From contig NZ_CALPDB010000001.1 of NCBI RefSeq assembly GCF_943193155.1, forward strand, positions 248,001 through 312,000: a stretch of 64,000 nt of DNA. Reading direction: 5' to 3'. This DNA comes from Veillonella intestinalis (GTDB lineage Bacteria > Bacillota > Negativicutes > Veillonellales > Veillonellaceae). The translations under genes and the position numbers were made by a program. A model generated the notes under the pieces. It was not told where the DNA came from, ran no database searches, and was given only the letters and a program-made list of their open reading frames with translations. Positions 1-9,075 of this stretch are shown here, piece by piece (the first letter of the stretch is position 1; each line of letters starts with the position of its first letter).

Positions 1-1
1 T

Positions 2-310
2 ATGATTACAGGAACTACTAATGCTGAATTAGCAGGCCCTATTGGGGTCGCTCAAATGGCTGGTCAAATGGCTGAAAATGGTTTTATGTATTTATTACAA
101 TTTACTGCTTTACTAAGCTTAAATTTAGGCGTAATTAATTTATTGCCTATTCCTGCTTTAGATGGTGGTCATTTAATTGTATTATTAATTGAAGGAATTA
201 CGAGACGACGTTTGCCAGTGAAGGCATTGCAGTATATTCAGATGACAGGGGTCATTATTTTAATACTCTTATTTGTCTATGCTACGACTCATGATATTAG
301 CCGTCTGTAA
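2..310 (+). CDS. rseP: Site-2 intramembrane zinc metalloprotease RseP, C-terminal part (cut by window edge)
   Basis: Only the last ~102 residues are present; the gene runs off the left edge and the first Met here is internal. The fragment has the conserved M50 C-terminal motif NLLPIPALDGGH, in which the Asp ligates the catalytic zinc, followed by a final hydrophobic segment (VIILILLFVYATT). RseP-type proteases cleave membrane-embedded substrates such as anti-sigma factors and signal-peptide remnants in the inner membrane. It is followed 14 bases later by ispG, as in many Firmicutes and proteobacterial rseP/ispG neighbourhoods. The family call is firm; the cellular substrate cannot be judged from this fragment. 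Confidence 0.9.
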   Translation: MITGTTNAELAGPIGVAQMAGQMAENGFMYLLQFTALLSLNLGVINLLPIPALDGGHLIVLLIEGITRRRLPVKALQYIQMTGVIILILLFVYATTHDISRL

Positions 311-324
311 TATAGGAGTTACCT

Positions 325-1401
325 ATGATTAACAGAAAAGAAACAACGCGTATTAAAGTAGGGAATGTGCCAATTGGTCATTTTTCACCTATTAGCGTGC
401 AATCTATGATTACTACTAACCCAGTGGAAACTGAAAAAGCGATTGCTGAAATCAATCGTTTAGCTGAGGCTGGCTGTGATTTAGTTCGCTTAGCAGTGCC
501 AGATATGGCAGCGGCTAAGGCAATTAAAGCAGTAAAAGAGAAAGCTCAAATTCCTTTGATTGCAGATATTCATTTTGATTACACCTTAGCTTTGGCGGCT
601 ATAGATAGTGGTGTCGATGGCTTGCGTATTAATCCTGGTAATATTGGTGGTATTGATAATGTAGTGGCTGTCATTGAAAAAGCAAAACCAAAGCATATAC
701 CAATTCGTATTGGCGTAAATGCTGGTTCTTTACCAGCTCATATTTTGAAAGAATATGGTGGTCATCCTTGTGCTGATGGAATGGTAGAAGCTGCTTTAGA
801 ACATGTTCGTATTTTAGAGTCCTTAGACTATAAAGAAATGAAATTATCAATTAAAGCAACTGATGTGCCACTTATGATTGAAGCGTATCAGAAATTATCA
901 GATAAAGTACCGTATCCTCTTCATTTAGGGGTTACCGAAGCTGGTACTATTTCACAAGGCACTGTAAAATCTTCTATTGGGATTGGTGCTTTATTGGCGC
1001 AAGGGATTGGTGATACTTTGCGCGTATCTTTAACAGGTGATCCTATTCATGAAGTAGAAGTAGGGAAAACAATTTTAAGTTCTTTAGGACTTCGCAATTA
1101 CGGTGCTACCATGATTTCTTGTCCAACTTGTGGTCGCTGTCGTGTTAACCTCTTTAGTATGGCTGAAACGGTAGAGGCTCGTTTAAAGAGCATAAAAGCA
1201 CCTATTCGTGTGGCTGTAATGGGTTGTGTTGTGAATGGCCCCGGTGAGGCTAGAGAAGCCGATTTTGGTATTGCTGGTGGTGATAGTCGCGGCATTGTCT
1301 TCCGCAAAGGAGAAGTCATTAAGACTGTAGATGAAAGTGAATTAGTGGATGCTTTATTCCATGAGATAGAAACGTATTTAGAGACAGAAGCAAAGGAGTA
1401 A
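325..1401 (+). CDS. ispG: 4-hydroxy-3-methylbut-2-en-1-yl diphosphate synthase (flavodoxin-dependent)
   Basis: IspG (GcpE) converts methylerythritol cyclodiphosphate to HMBPP, the penultimate step of the MEP isoprenoid pathway, using a 4Fe-4S cluster. The protein is 358 aa, the compact bacterial length. The N-terminal TIM-barrel carries SVQSMITT and IADIHFDYTLAL. The C-terminal cluster domain has SCPTCGRC and MGCVVNGPGEAREADFG, supplying the three Cys ligands and the conserved Glu. A good Shine-Dalgarno (TAGGAG) lies just after the rseP stop and 8 bases before the ATG, so it probably shares a transcript with rseP and with proS, which starts 9 bases after its end. Confidence 0.97.
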   Translation: MINRKETTRIKVGNVPIGHFSPISVQSMITTNPVETEKAIAEINRLAEAGCDLVRLAVPDMAAAKAIKAVKEKAQIPLIADIHFDYTLALAAIDSGVDGLRINPGNIGGIDNVVAVIEKAKPKHIPIRIGVNAGSLPAHILKEYGGHPCADGMVEAALEHVRILESLDYKEMKLSIKATDVPLMIEAYQKLSDKVPYPLHLGVTEAGTISQGTVKSSIGIGALLAQGIGDTLRVSLTGDPIHEVEVGKTILSSLGLRNYGATMISCPTCGRCRVNLFSMAETVEARLKSIKAPIRVAVMGCVVNGPGEAREADFGIAGGDSRGIVFRKGEVIKTVDESELVDALFHEIETYLETEAKE

Positions 1402-1409
1402 TGAATTAA

Positions 1410-3128
1410 ATGTTAGCTAGTAAATTATATGCCCCAACGTTAAGGGAAACACCTGCTGATGCAGACGTAATTAGTCAACAGTATATGTTACGTGCTGGTA
1501 TGATTCGTAAAATGACTGGCGGTATTTACTCCTATTTGCCATTGGCTTGGAAAAGTATTCGTAAAATTGAAGCTATCGTTCATGAAGAAATGACAAATGC
1601 TGGGGCACAAGAAATTATGATGCCTATTATTCAGCCCGCTGAAATTTGGCAAGAGTCTGGTCGTTGGAAAGTATATGGCGCTGAAATGATTCGTCTAAAA
1701 GACCGTCATGATCGTGAATACTGTCTTGGACCAACTCATGAAGAAATGATTACTACATTGGTAAAAGGGGAAGTTAATTCGTATCGCCAATTGCCATTGA
1801 CTTTATATCAAATTCAAAATAAATATCGTGATGAACGACGTCCTCGTTATGGGTTGATGCGTAGTCGCGAATTTATCATGAAGGATGCTTATTCTTTTGA
1901 TATGGATGAAGCTGGTTTAGATGTATCATACTGGAATATGTATCATGCGTATGAACGTGTTTTCAGCCGTTGTGGTTTATATTTTAAACCAGTAGAAGCT
2001 GATTCAGGTGCTATTGGTGGTAGCAATAGCCATGAATTTATGGCTTTGGCGGAATCTGGTGAAGCTGATGTTATTCATTGCAGTAGTTGTGACTATGCTG
2101 CTAATATTGAAATTGGTAAACCTGGTGTCATTAAAGCCGAGGTGGAAGACGCATTAGAGCTTACAGAAGTACCAACACCTGATGCGAAAACAATTGAAGC
2201 TGTAGCAGAACAATTAAGCTTACCATTAGCTAAAACAATTAAGGCTGTAGTATTATCAACTGATGGTGTTGTTGTATTAGCGATTGTTCGCGGTGATCAC
2301 GAAGTTAATGAAATTGCTGTACAACATGCGGTAGGCAGCACAATTGAACCGGAAATGGCAACAGAAGAAGAACTTCAAGGTGCTGGTTTAACAGCTGGTT
2401 TTATTAGTCCGGTTGGTTTAAAACAGACTGAGACTTTTAAAATTGTTGTAGACGAAAGCGTTATGGAAGCCTATAACGTTTGTGGTGGTGCTAATAAAAA
2501 AGATGCGCATTACATTAATATCAATCCAAAACGTGATTTCAATGTTGAGGATATTATTGTAGCGCCAATTCGTTTAATTACAGCTGATGATGTCTGTCCA
2601 AATTGTGGTGGCGAATTAAGTATTGCTAAAGGGATTGAAGTAGGGCAAGTATTTAAATTAGGCACTAAGTATAGTGAAGCTATGAGTGCTACCTTCCTTA
2701 ATCAGGATGGTCGCCCTAATCCATTTGTGATGGGATGCTATGGTATTGGTGTATCGCGTACATTAGCAGCAGCGATTGAGCAATTTAATGATGAAAATGG
2801 TATTATTTGGCCACGAGCTATTGCGCCATTTGAAGTAGTGGTAGTGCCAATTAATGCAAAAGACGAAGCTCTTATGGATGTTAGTACCCGTGTATATGAA
2901 GCATTAAAAGCAGCTGGCGTTGATGTGTTATTAGATGATCGTAAAGAGCGTGCTGGTGTTAAATTTAAAGATGCTGATTTAATTGGCTATCCATTGCGCA
3001 TTACAGTAAGTAAAAATACGTTAGAATCTGGTGCTGTAGAAATGAAGCTTCGCAAAAATGGCGAAGCCGTTGAAGTACCAATTGACGAAGTAACTACAGT
3101 TGTAGCAGACACGTTAAATACTTTATAA
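1410..3128 (+). CDS. proS: Prolyl-tRNA synthetase, bacterial type with editing insertion
   Basis: Charges tRNA-Pro in the cytoplasm. At 572 aa it is the long bacterial class II form. Motif 2 (KYRDERRPRYGLMRSREFIMKDAYSF) and motif 3 (NPFVMGCYGIGVSRTL) are present. The ~180-residue insertion between them (about residues 225-400) is the Ala-tRNA-Pro editing domain. The C-terminal anticodon-binding domain follows (EVVVVPINAKDE... VDVLLDDRKERAGVKF). The start is an ATG with an AAGGAG sequence ~11 bases upstream. A strong hairpin with a short U-run follows the stop, so it closes the rseP-ispG-proS transcript. No T-box precedes it, as expected for an internal operon gene. Confidence 0.97.
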   Translation: MLASKLYAPTLRETPADADVISQQYMLRAGMIRKMTGGIYSYLPLAWKSIRKIEAIVHEEMTNAGAQEIMMPIIQPAEIWQESGRWKVYGAEMIRLKDRHDREYCLGPTHEEMITTLVKGEVNSYRQLPLTLYQIQNKYRDERRPRYGLMRSREFIMKDAYSFDMDEAGLDVSYWNMYHAYERVFSRCGLYFKPVEADSGAIGGSNSHEFMALAESGEADVIHCSSCDYAANIEIGKPGVIKAEVEDALELTEVPTPDAKTIEAVAEQLSLPLAKTIKAVVLSTDGVVVLAIVRGDHEVNEIAVQHAVGSTIEPEMATEEELQGAGLTAGFISPVGLKQTETFKIVVDESVMEAYNVCGGANKKDAHYININPKRDFNVEDIIVAPIRLITADDVCPNCGGELSIAKGIEVGQVFKLGTKYSEAMSATFLNQDGRPNPFVMGCYGIGVSRTLAAAIEQFNDENGIIWPRAIAPFEVVVVPINAKDEALMDVSTRVYEALKAAGVDVLLDDRKERAGVKFKDADLIGYPLRITVSKNTLESGAVEMKLRKNGEAVEVPIDEVTTVVADTLNTL

Positions 3129-3134
3129 GCTATG

Positions 3135-3165
3135 GCAGTCGATGGAGTTTCTATCGACTGCTTTT
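3135..3165 (+). terminator. Rho-independent terminator after proS
   Basis: A perfect 9-bp stem GCAGTCGAT/ATCGACTGC with a 9-base loop is followed by TTTT, seven bases after the proS stop. Confidence 0.8.
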
Positions 3166-3224
3166 GCCGTTTATTTAGTTGTGCCTATAGGACTTCTATT
3201 CATGATTGGTTATAGGATTGATAC

Positions 3225-3253
3225 TTGTATAAATCACTATTTTAGGTCATAAT
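3225..3253 (+). promoter_or_regulatory. Candidate sigma-70 promoter for the PHP gene
   Basis: TTGTAT, a 17-base spacer and CATAAT lie between the proS terminator and the PHP-domain gene. The match to consensus is moderate; other AT-rich hexamers nearby could also serve. Confidence 0.35.
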
Positions 3254-3330
3254 AAAAAGATAGATTGTTTTCAATACATGAGTTAATACAACTTTTATCT
3301 AGATATAGTAAGCTTAGGAGGTAAGATTAT

Positions 3331-4149
3331 ATGTTAGTTGATTTTCATATGCACAGTACCGCTTCTGATGGTGTTATGCGACCTTTAGACTTACGTGAAG
3401 CTAATAAAGCAGCTCAAATAAAAATTATGGCCTTAACTGATCATGACACAATAGAAGGTTCGTTAGAATTGTTGAATCAATTAGATCCAGATATTACAGT
3501 TATACCTGGTTGTGAATTCAGTTCAACATATCACAATGGTGATGTACATATTTTAGGCTATGCTTTTGATTATACGAATAAAGAGTTATTAGATTATATG
3601 GCTTTTTTTAAAGAGTCGAGACAATCTCGTATTTTTAAAATGATTGATTTATGTGCAGCCAATGGGTATGACGTGTCAGTGGAAGAATTAAAAGAAATGT
3701 TTCCTCATGCTAACTCCTTAGGACGTCCTCATTTATCACAATTATTAATCAAAAAGGGATATGTTACTACAGTGAGTGAGGCATTTAAAACAATTTTACA
3801 TCGCACAAGTCCTTGCTATGTACCTAAGTTTAAAGCAGAGCCGAGTGATGTTATTGATTTAATACATCGTGCTAATGGTTTAGCTGTCATGGCGCATCCA
3901 ATTTTAATTCGTACAGCAGAAGATGTACATGAATTATTGGAATTGCCTTTTGATGGTATAGAAGTATACCATGTGAAACATAGTAAAGAAGATTCCGCAG
4001 CGTTTCGTAAATTAGCTAATAAGCATAAATTACTTATTACGGGAGGCTCCGATTTTCATGGCATTAAAGATAAAGAGCCATTAGCTGTAGGGGACTATTT
4101 AATTGAAAGTAAGGATGTAGCAGAATTTTTGCGAGTGTTACAGTCTTAA
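3331..4149 (+). CDS. PHP-domain phosphoesterase, RNase AM/TrpH (YciV) family
   Basis: A 272-aa stand-alone PHP protein. All PHP metal motifs are visible: HMHSTASDG at the N terminus, LTDHDT, GCEFS, MAHP and GSDFHG near the C terminus. In the YciV family such enzymes hydrolyse 3',5'-nucleotide bisphosphates and the 5' ends of short RNAs; here that activity is inferred from family likeness only. The ATG has a strong AGGAGG site 8 bases upstream. It has its own candidate promoter and stands between the proS terminator and a P-loop protein gene 61 bases downstream. Confidence 0.85.
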   Translation: MLVDFHMHSTASDGVMRPLDLREANKAAQIKIMALTDHDTIEGSLELLNQLDPDITVIPGCEFSSTYHNGDVHILGYAFDYTNKELLDYMAFFKESRQSRIFKMIDLCAANGYDVSVEELKEMFPHANSLGRPHLSQLLIKKGYVTTVSEAFKTILHRTSPCYVPKFKAEPSDVIDLIHRANGLAVMAHPILIRTAEDVHELLELPFDGIEVYHVKHSKEDSAAFRKLANKHKLLITGGSDFHGIKDKEPLAVGDYLIESKDVAEFLRVLQS

Positions 4150-4210
4150 GTGTTATAGTCTAAATAATAATTAGCAAATGCTATACATCATAAGATAGGG
4201 AGAGAAAACT

Positions 4211-5056
4211 ATGGAAGTTATTGCTTTTGTTGGTCCTAGTGGCACTGGTAAAAGTCATCGTGCCTTAGTAGTGGCTCATGAAAATAGTGCAGAATGTATT
4301 ATTGATGATGGGATTTTAATCCATAATAATCGTATTGTAGCAGGCTTTTCTGCAAAAAAAGAAGAAAGCCGTCTTAAAGCCGTACGTCGTGCAATATTTC
4401 AAGATCCAGAACAGGTTCGGTCTGTTAAAGAACAACTAGATATTATTAAGCCTAAACGTATTTTAATTTTAGGTACATCTGAAAATATGGTGGGTAAAAT
4501 TTCAACAGCCTTAGGCATTGGTAAACCAGCACGCTATATCCATATTGAAGATATTGCGTCTTCAAAAGAAATTGAAAAAGCACAAAGTGCTCGCCTAAAA
4601 GAAGGTAAGCACATTATTCCTGTGCCAACGATGGAGTTGAAACCTCATTTTAAAGGTTATTTGATAGATCCAATTAAATCTATATTGCGCCGTACTCGTT
4701 CCACAAAATCTACAGGTGCGCCTGAAGATTTTGAAAAATCTGTAGTACGTCCTGTATTTAGTTATTATGGTCGTTTAACGTTTTCTGACCAAGTGATTGA
4801 AGCACTCATTAAAAATAGTTTGTCAAAAGTGCCTGGTATGGCAGAATGTGATGACATTAAAATAAAGAAAACCTCTAAAGGAACCAATGCACTGCTCCTA
4901 GATATGGGGGTGTCTGTGTATAAAGGGCGGCCTGTTAAAGATATTATGCATGATATGCACAAAGCTATATCTAATGAAATTGAGTATATTACAGGCATGT
5001 CGGTAGAGCGCCTTTCTATTGTGGTAGATAATGTAGTAAAACCTAAATTAGGATAA
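4211..5056 (+). CDS. P-loop ATPase with C-terminal Asp23/Gls24-like domain
   Basis: A 281-aa protein of two parts. Residues ~1-165 form a nucleotide-binding domain with Walker A GPSGTGKSH starting near residue 8, and a later hydrophobic strand-Gly segment (KRILILGTSENMVGKI). Residues ~190-281 resemble an Asp23/YloU-type domain (FSDQVIEALIKNSLSKVPGM..., LDMGVSVYKGRPV..., VERLSIVVDNVVKP), the fold of cell-envelope stress proteins. Substrate and cellular role are unknown; the fusion suggests an ATP- or nucleotide-dependent envelope or regulatory function. It starts with a good SD (AGGGAGAG) and sits 19 bases upstream of miaB, likely in one transcript. The nucleotide-binding call is solid; the Asp23 assignment is moderate. 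Confidence 0.7.
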   Translation: MEVIAFVGPSGTGKSHRALVVAHENSAECIIDDGILIHNNRIVAGFSAKKEESRLKAVRRAIFQDPEQVRSVKEQLDIIKPKRILILGTSENMVGKISTALGIGKPARYIHIEDIASSKEIEKAQSARLKEGKHIIPVPTMELKPHFKGYLIDPIKSILRRTRSTKSTGAPEDFEKSVVRPVFSYYGRLTFSDQVIEALIKNSLSKVPGMAECDDIKIKKTSKGTNALLLDMGVSVYKGRPVKDIMHDMHKAISNEIEYITGMSVERLSIVVDNVVKPKLG

Positions 5057-5075
5057 TAGTAATTAAGGAGACCCT

Positions 5076-6386
5076 ATGAAGCAGTATTATATATTTACTT
5101 ATGGCTGTCAGATGAATGAAAGTGATTCTGAACGCCTAGCTCATCAGCTAGAGTTAGCTGGCTATACAAGTACTGATAATTTTGAAGAAGCTGATTTAAT
5201 TATTTTAAATACATGCTGTGTTCGTGAAACAGCGGAACATAAAATTTATGGACGTATTGGTGAATTAAAGCATTTGAAAGCTAAAAATAAGAACTTGATT
5301 ATTGCTATTACTGGATGTATGGCGCAGAAAAATCAAGCGGATATGTTTAAACGTGCGCCTCATATTGATATCGTATTAGGGACTCATAATTTACGTCATA
5401 TTAATGAGATGGTAGAGGAAGTACAACGAACTCATAAACATCAAATTAATATTGAAATGGATAATTCAGTGTTGCATGAGTTAGAAGCAAAGCCAACAGG
5501 GACTTTTTCAGCTTGGGTTCCTATTATGAATGGCTGTAATAAATTCTGCACCTATTGTATTGTACCTCATGTTCGTGGGCGTGAAATTAGCCGACCAATT
5601 TCAGCTATTGTAGAAGATGTGAAGAAATTGGGCGCCAGTGGCCACAAAGAAATTACTCTTTTAGGGCAGAATGTAAACTCCTATGGCTTAGACTTTAAAG
5701 ATGGCACTCACTTTGGTGATTTAATTGATGCCTTAGATGGTATTCCTGGCATTGAGCGAATCCGCTATATGACGAGTCATCCACAAGATATGAATAAAGA
5801 GATGATTGATGCTTTAGGTCGTTCTTCTAATGTAGTTACACAATTACATTTACCTATTCAATCAGGGTCCAACCGTATTTTACAAAAAATGAATCGCCGT
5901 TATACGGTAGAACATTATAAAGAACTCATTGAATACTGTCGTGAAAAAATTAAAGGCTTAACCTTGACTACTGACTTAATTGTAGGCTTTCCTGGTGAAA
6001 CAGAAGAAGATTTCCAAGCAACCTTGCAATTATTAAAAGATGTTCGCTATGATATGGCGTATACCTTTATTTTTTCTAAACGGTCTGGCACACCAGCTGC
6101 TACTATGGAAGATCAAGTCCCTGAAGAGGTTAAACGAGTTCGCCTACAAGCGTTAATGGATGTGCAAAATGAAATCTCCTTAGAGTTAAATAAAGCTATG
6201 GAAGGCGAAGTATACGAGATTATTGTAGAAGGGCCAAGTCGTAATGATGAAAATGTTTGGTTTGGTCGCACATCAGGTAATAAGATGATTTTATTCCCTA
6301 AAGATGAAAATCTTGCCATTGGCCAAACTGTAAAAGCACGTGTAGATAAAGCGCAAACTTGGATTTTATATGGTACAATCATTTAA
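5076..6386 (+). CDS. miaB: tRNA-2-methylthio-N6-dimethylallyladenosine synthase
   Basis: A radical-SAM methylthiotransferase that adds the 2-methylthio group to i6A37 of tRNAs reading U-starting codons, acting after MiaA. It is 436 aa with the three family domains: N-terminal UPF0004 with cluster cysteines (TYGCQMNESD, NTCCVRE, TGCMAQ), the radical-SAM core with GCNKFCTYCIVPHVRGRE (CxxxCxxC), and a C-terminal TRAM domain. The LHLPIQSGS signature distinguishes MiaB-like proteins. The start follows AAGGAG by 6 bases. MiaA is encoded about 5.5 kb downstream in the same direction, with mutS and mutL between, a familiar Firmicutes cluster. Confidence 0.95.
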   Translation: MKQYYIFTYGCQMNESDSERLAHQLELAGYTSTDNFEEADLIILNTCCVRETAEHKIYGRIGELKHLKAKNKNLIIAITGCMAQKNQADMFKRAPHIDIVLGTHNLRHINEMVEEVQRTHKHQINIEMDNSVLHELEAKPTGTFSAWVPIMNGCNKFCTYCIVPHVRGREISRPISAIVEDVKKLGASGHKEITLLGQNVNSYGLDFKDGTHFGDLIDALDGIPGIERIRYMTSHPQDMNKEMIDALGRSSNVVTQLHLPIQSGSNRILQKMNRRYTVEHYKELIEYCREKIKGLTLTTDLIVGFPGETEEDFQATLQLLKDVRYDMAYTFIFSKRSGTPAATMEDQVPEEVKRVRLQALMDVQNEISLELNKAMEGEVYEIIVEGPSRNDENVWFGRTSGNKMILFPKDENLAIGQTVKARVDKAQTWILYGTII

Positions 6387-6411
6387 TTGAAATTAGAAAA
6401 TGGAGGCGTAC

Positions 6412-9075
6412 ATGAGCAAAAAACAAACGCCCATGATGGATCAATATTTTTCCATAAAAGATAAATATAAAGAAGAGCTTTTATTTTTTCGTTTAGGCGA
6501 TTTTTATGAGCTCTTTTATGATGATGCCTTAACAGCCTCAAGAGAGCTAAATATTACCCTAACGGGTCGAAATTCTGGTGAAGAAGAAAAAGCCCCCATG
6601 TGTGGAGTACCTTATCATGCGGCCGAAGGCTATATCGAAAAGCTCATTAAGAAAGGTTACAAGGTAGCCATTTGTGAGCAAGTAGAAGATCCGAAAACAG
6701 CTAAAGGAATTGTAAAACGGGATGTAATTCGTGTAATTACGCCTGGTACCGTGTTAACTGAAAATGGTACTGAAGCGAGAGAGAATAACTTTTTAGCTCT
6801 ATTTTATCGTACTGATGAAGCGTTAATACTTATTTTCTGTGATGTATCTACTGGAGAAGTTATTTGGGATCGCATTAGCCATGGTGAGCGTCAAACGGGC
6901 GTGTATGATGCACTTGCTATGTATCGTCCTTCTGAGTTAGTGACTGTTGGAGCTATGCCTTTAGGCAAAGAGTTACAAGATTTTATTGATGTACAGCTAG
7001 ATAAAGTGGCTTTATCACCCTTTGCGCCTGAGTTGACCTTGGAAGATGTACGAAATCAGGGACGAATTCATTTTACGGAAGCCGGTCTTTTAGAGGAAGA
7101 TGTATTAGAAGGACTGGGGTATTTATTAACGTATTTAGCAACCGTTATTAAAACTGATATTTCTCATATTAATTATATCCATCCTTTGCGCATTGGCGAT
7201 CGAATGGTGCTTGATACATCGAGTTTGCGACATTTGGAAGTAACTCATAATCTTCGTGATGGCGGTGTAAAAGGGACATTGCTTCAGGTGTTGGATAAGA
7301 CTTTAACACCTATGGGCGCTCGTCTTTTAAAACAGTGGGTTGAAAGTCCTCTCATGGATATTCATCATATTCAACGCCGTCAAATGGCCTTGACCGAATT
7401 GATTGCAAAACCAACTGAACAAGGCAAACTGCGTGAACTATTAAAACTGATTTTTGACTTTGAACGTATTCTTGCTCGCGTAGAAACAGGTTCTGTTTCA
7501 CCACGAGACTTTACCTCTTTAAGAGAGTCTTTACGGATTCTACCTGAATTAAAAAATATTGCCAGCACTTTTGAAGGCACTTTATTACAAGAAGTGGTGG
7601 CCCAAATTGATTGTCATATAGATATGTATGACTTAATCAATCGAGCGATTGCTGAACAGCCTGCTTTGACTTTAAAAGATGGTCGTGTTATTCGTGATGG
7701 CTATAGTCAAGAGCTAGATAATTTACGCTCCTTGGCGTCTAATAGTCAAGAATGGCTACATCGATTAGAAGAAGAAGCAAGGGCCAAGACAGGAATTCGC
7801 CTTAAAACGGGATATAATAAAGTCTTTGGCTACTATTTTGAAGTTTCTCATGCCAATGCGGCTGATGTGCCAGATTATTTCATTCGTAAACAGACATTGG
7901 CTAATGCAGAGCGATATATTACACCTGAATTAAAAGAATTTGAGGTTAATATTTTAAGTGCTAAAGATAAAATTGTTACTTTAGAGCAGAAGTTATATCA
8001 AGAATTACGCCAAGCTGTAAAAGAGGCGGTAAAGCCTATTCAAGCCACAGCTCGTGCCTTAGCTAAATTGGATGTACTTTCTGGCTTAGCACAAGTGGCG
8101 TATGAAGAACAATATATTTGTCCCACTATGACGATGAATGGGCAAATTACAATTCGCGATGGGCGTCATCCAGTTATTGAAAAATTCCTAAAACGAGAAG
8201 TCTTTGTCCCTAATGATGTAACGTTAAATCATAATGGAGAAGAGTTTTTGCTTATTACAGGGCCTAATATGGCGGGGAAATCTACATATATGCGCCAAGT
8301 AGCGGTGCTTATGATTATGGCTCAAATTGGGTCATTTATTCCTGCTAGAGAAGCTGTTATTTCGCCGGTTGACCGTATCTTTACTCGTGTAGGGGCTAGT
8401 GATGACATTTCTACGGGTCAAAGTACCTTCATGGTAGAAATGAAAGAAGTGGCATATATTTTAAACAATGCCACATCGAATAGCTTATTAATTCTTGATG
8501 AAATAGGTCGTGGAACAAGTACCTTTGATGGCTTAAGCATTGCCCAAGCTGTGGTGGAATATATTTGTAAACATATTCATGGGAAGACCTTATTTGCGAC
8601 TCACTATCACGAATTAATTCCATTAGAAGAACAGTATGAGAAACTAAAAAATTATACTGTGGCAGTGAAAGAAAAAGGGAAAGATGTTGTATTTTTACGT
8701 CGCATTATTCGTGGTGGCGCGGATCGTAGTTATGGGATTCACGTAGCTAAGTTAGCTGGTTTACCTAGTTCTGTATTAAAACGAGCAGAAGTAATTTTGA
8801 GCGCCTTAGAAGGTAGTGCTGAAGCGAAAGAGGCTGATGCATTAGCTCGTATTAGTGGTTTAACAACAGATAGCTATGAAGGCACTGACAATGTTGTTGA
8901 AGTAAAAGCTACTGTACTAGGTACTTCATCAGCTAATGCAGCAAGTTCTAATTTATTTACTACGTCTGTATTAGATGATTTATTGGCTGTTGATGTAATG
9001 AGTTTAACCCCGATAGAAGCATTGAATGTTTTATATAAATTACAAGAAGAGGCCCGTAAGGGAGGTGGCCAGTAA
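6412..9075 (+). CDS. mutS: DNA mismatch repair protein MutS
   Basis: Recognises mismatches and insertion/deletion loops. The start is placed at 6412 because GGAGG ends 5 bases upstream; the in-frame ATG at 6400 lies on top of that ribosome site. The resulting 887 aa is within the normal MutS range. The mismatch-binding N-terminus is seen (TPMMDQYFSIK... FFRLGDFYELFYDDA, the Phe-x-Glu motif). The ATPase has Walker A TGPNMAGKSTYMRQ, Walker B LLILDEIGRGTSTFDG and the conserved FATHYHEL. mutL overlaps its stop by one base (TAATG), so the two are translationally coupled. Confidence 0.97.
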   Translation: MSKKQTPMMDQYFSIKDKYKEELLFFRLGDFYELFYDDALTASRELNITLTGRNSGEEEKAPMCGVPYHAAEGYIEKLIKKGYKVAICEQVEDPKTAKGIVKRDVIRVITPGTVLTENGTEARENNFLALFYRTDEALILIFCDVSTGEVIWDRISHGERQTGVYDALAMYRPSELVTVGAMPLGKELQDFIDVQLDKVALSPFAPELTLEDVRNQGRIHFTEAGLLEEDVLEGLGYLLTYLATVIKTDISHINYIHPLRIGDRMVLDTSSLRHLEVTHNLRDGGVKGTLLQVLDKTLTPMGARLLKQWVESPLMDIHHIQRRQMALTELIAKPTEQGKLRELLKLIFDFERILARVETGSVSPRDFTSLRESLRILPELKNIASTFEGTLLQEVVAQIDCHIDMYDLINRAIAEQPALTLKDGRVIRDGYSQELDNLRSLASNSQEWLHRLEEEARAKTGIRLKTGYNKVFGYYFEVSHANAADVPDYFIRKQTLANAERYITPELKEFEVNILSAKDKIVTLEQKLYQELRQAVKEAVKPIQATARALAKLDVLSGLAQVAYEEQYICPTMTMNGQITIRDGRHPVIEKFLKREVFVPNDVTLNHNGEEFLLITGPNMAGKSTYMRQVAVLMIMAQIGSFIPAREAVISPVDRIFTRVGASDDISTGQSTFMVEMKEVAYILNNATSNSLLILDEIGRGTSTFDGLSIAQAVVEYICKHIHGKTLFATHYHELIPLEEQYEKLKNYTVAVKEKGKDVVFLRRIIRGGADRSYGIHVAKLAGLPSSVLKRAEVILSALEGSAEAKEADALARISGLTTDSYEGTDNVVEVKATVLGTSSANAASSNLFTTSVLDDLLAVDVMSLTPIEALNVLYKLQEEARKGGGQ

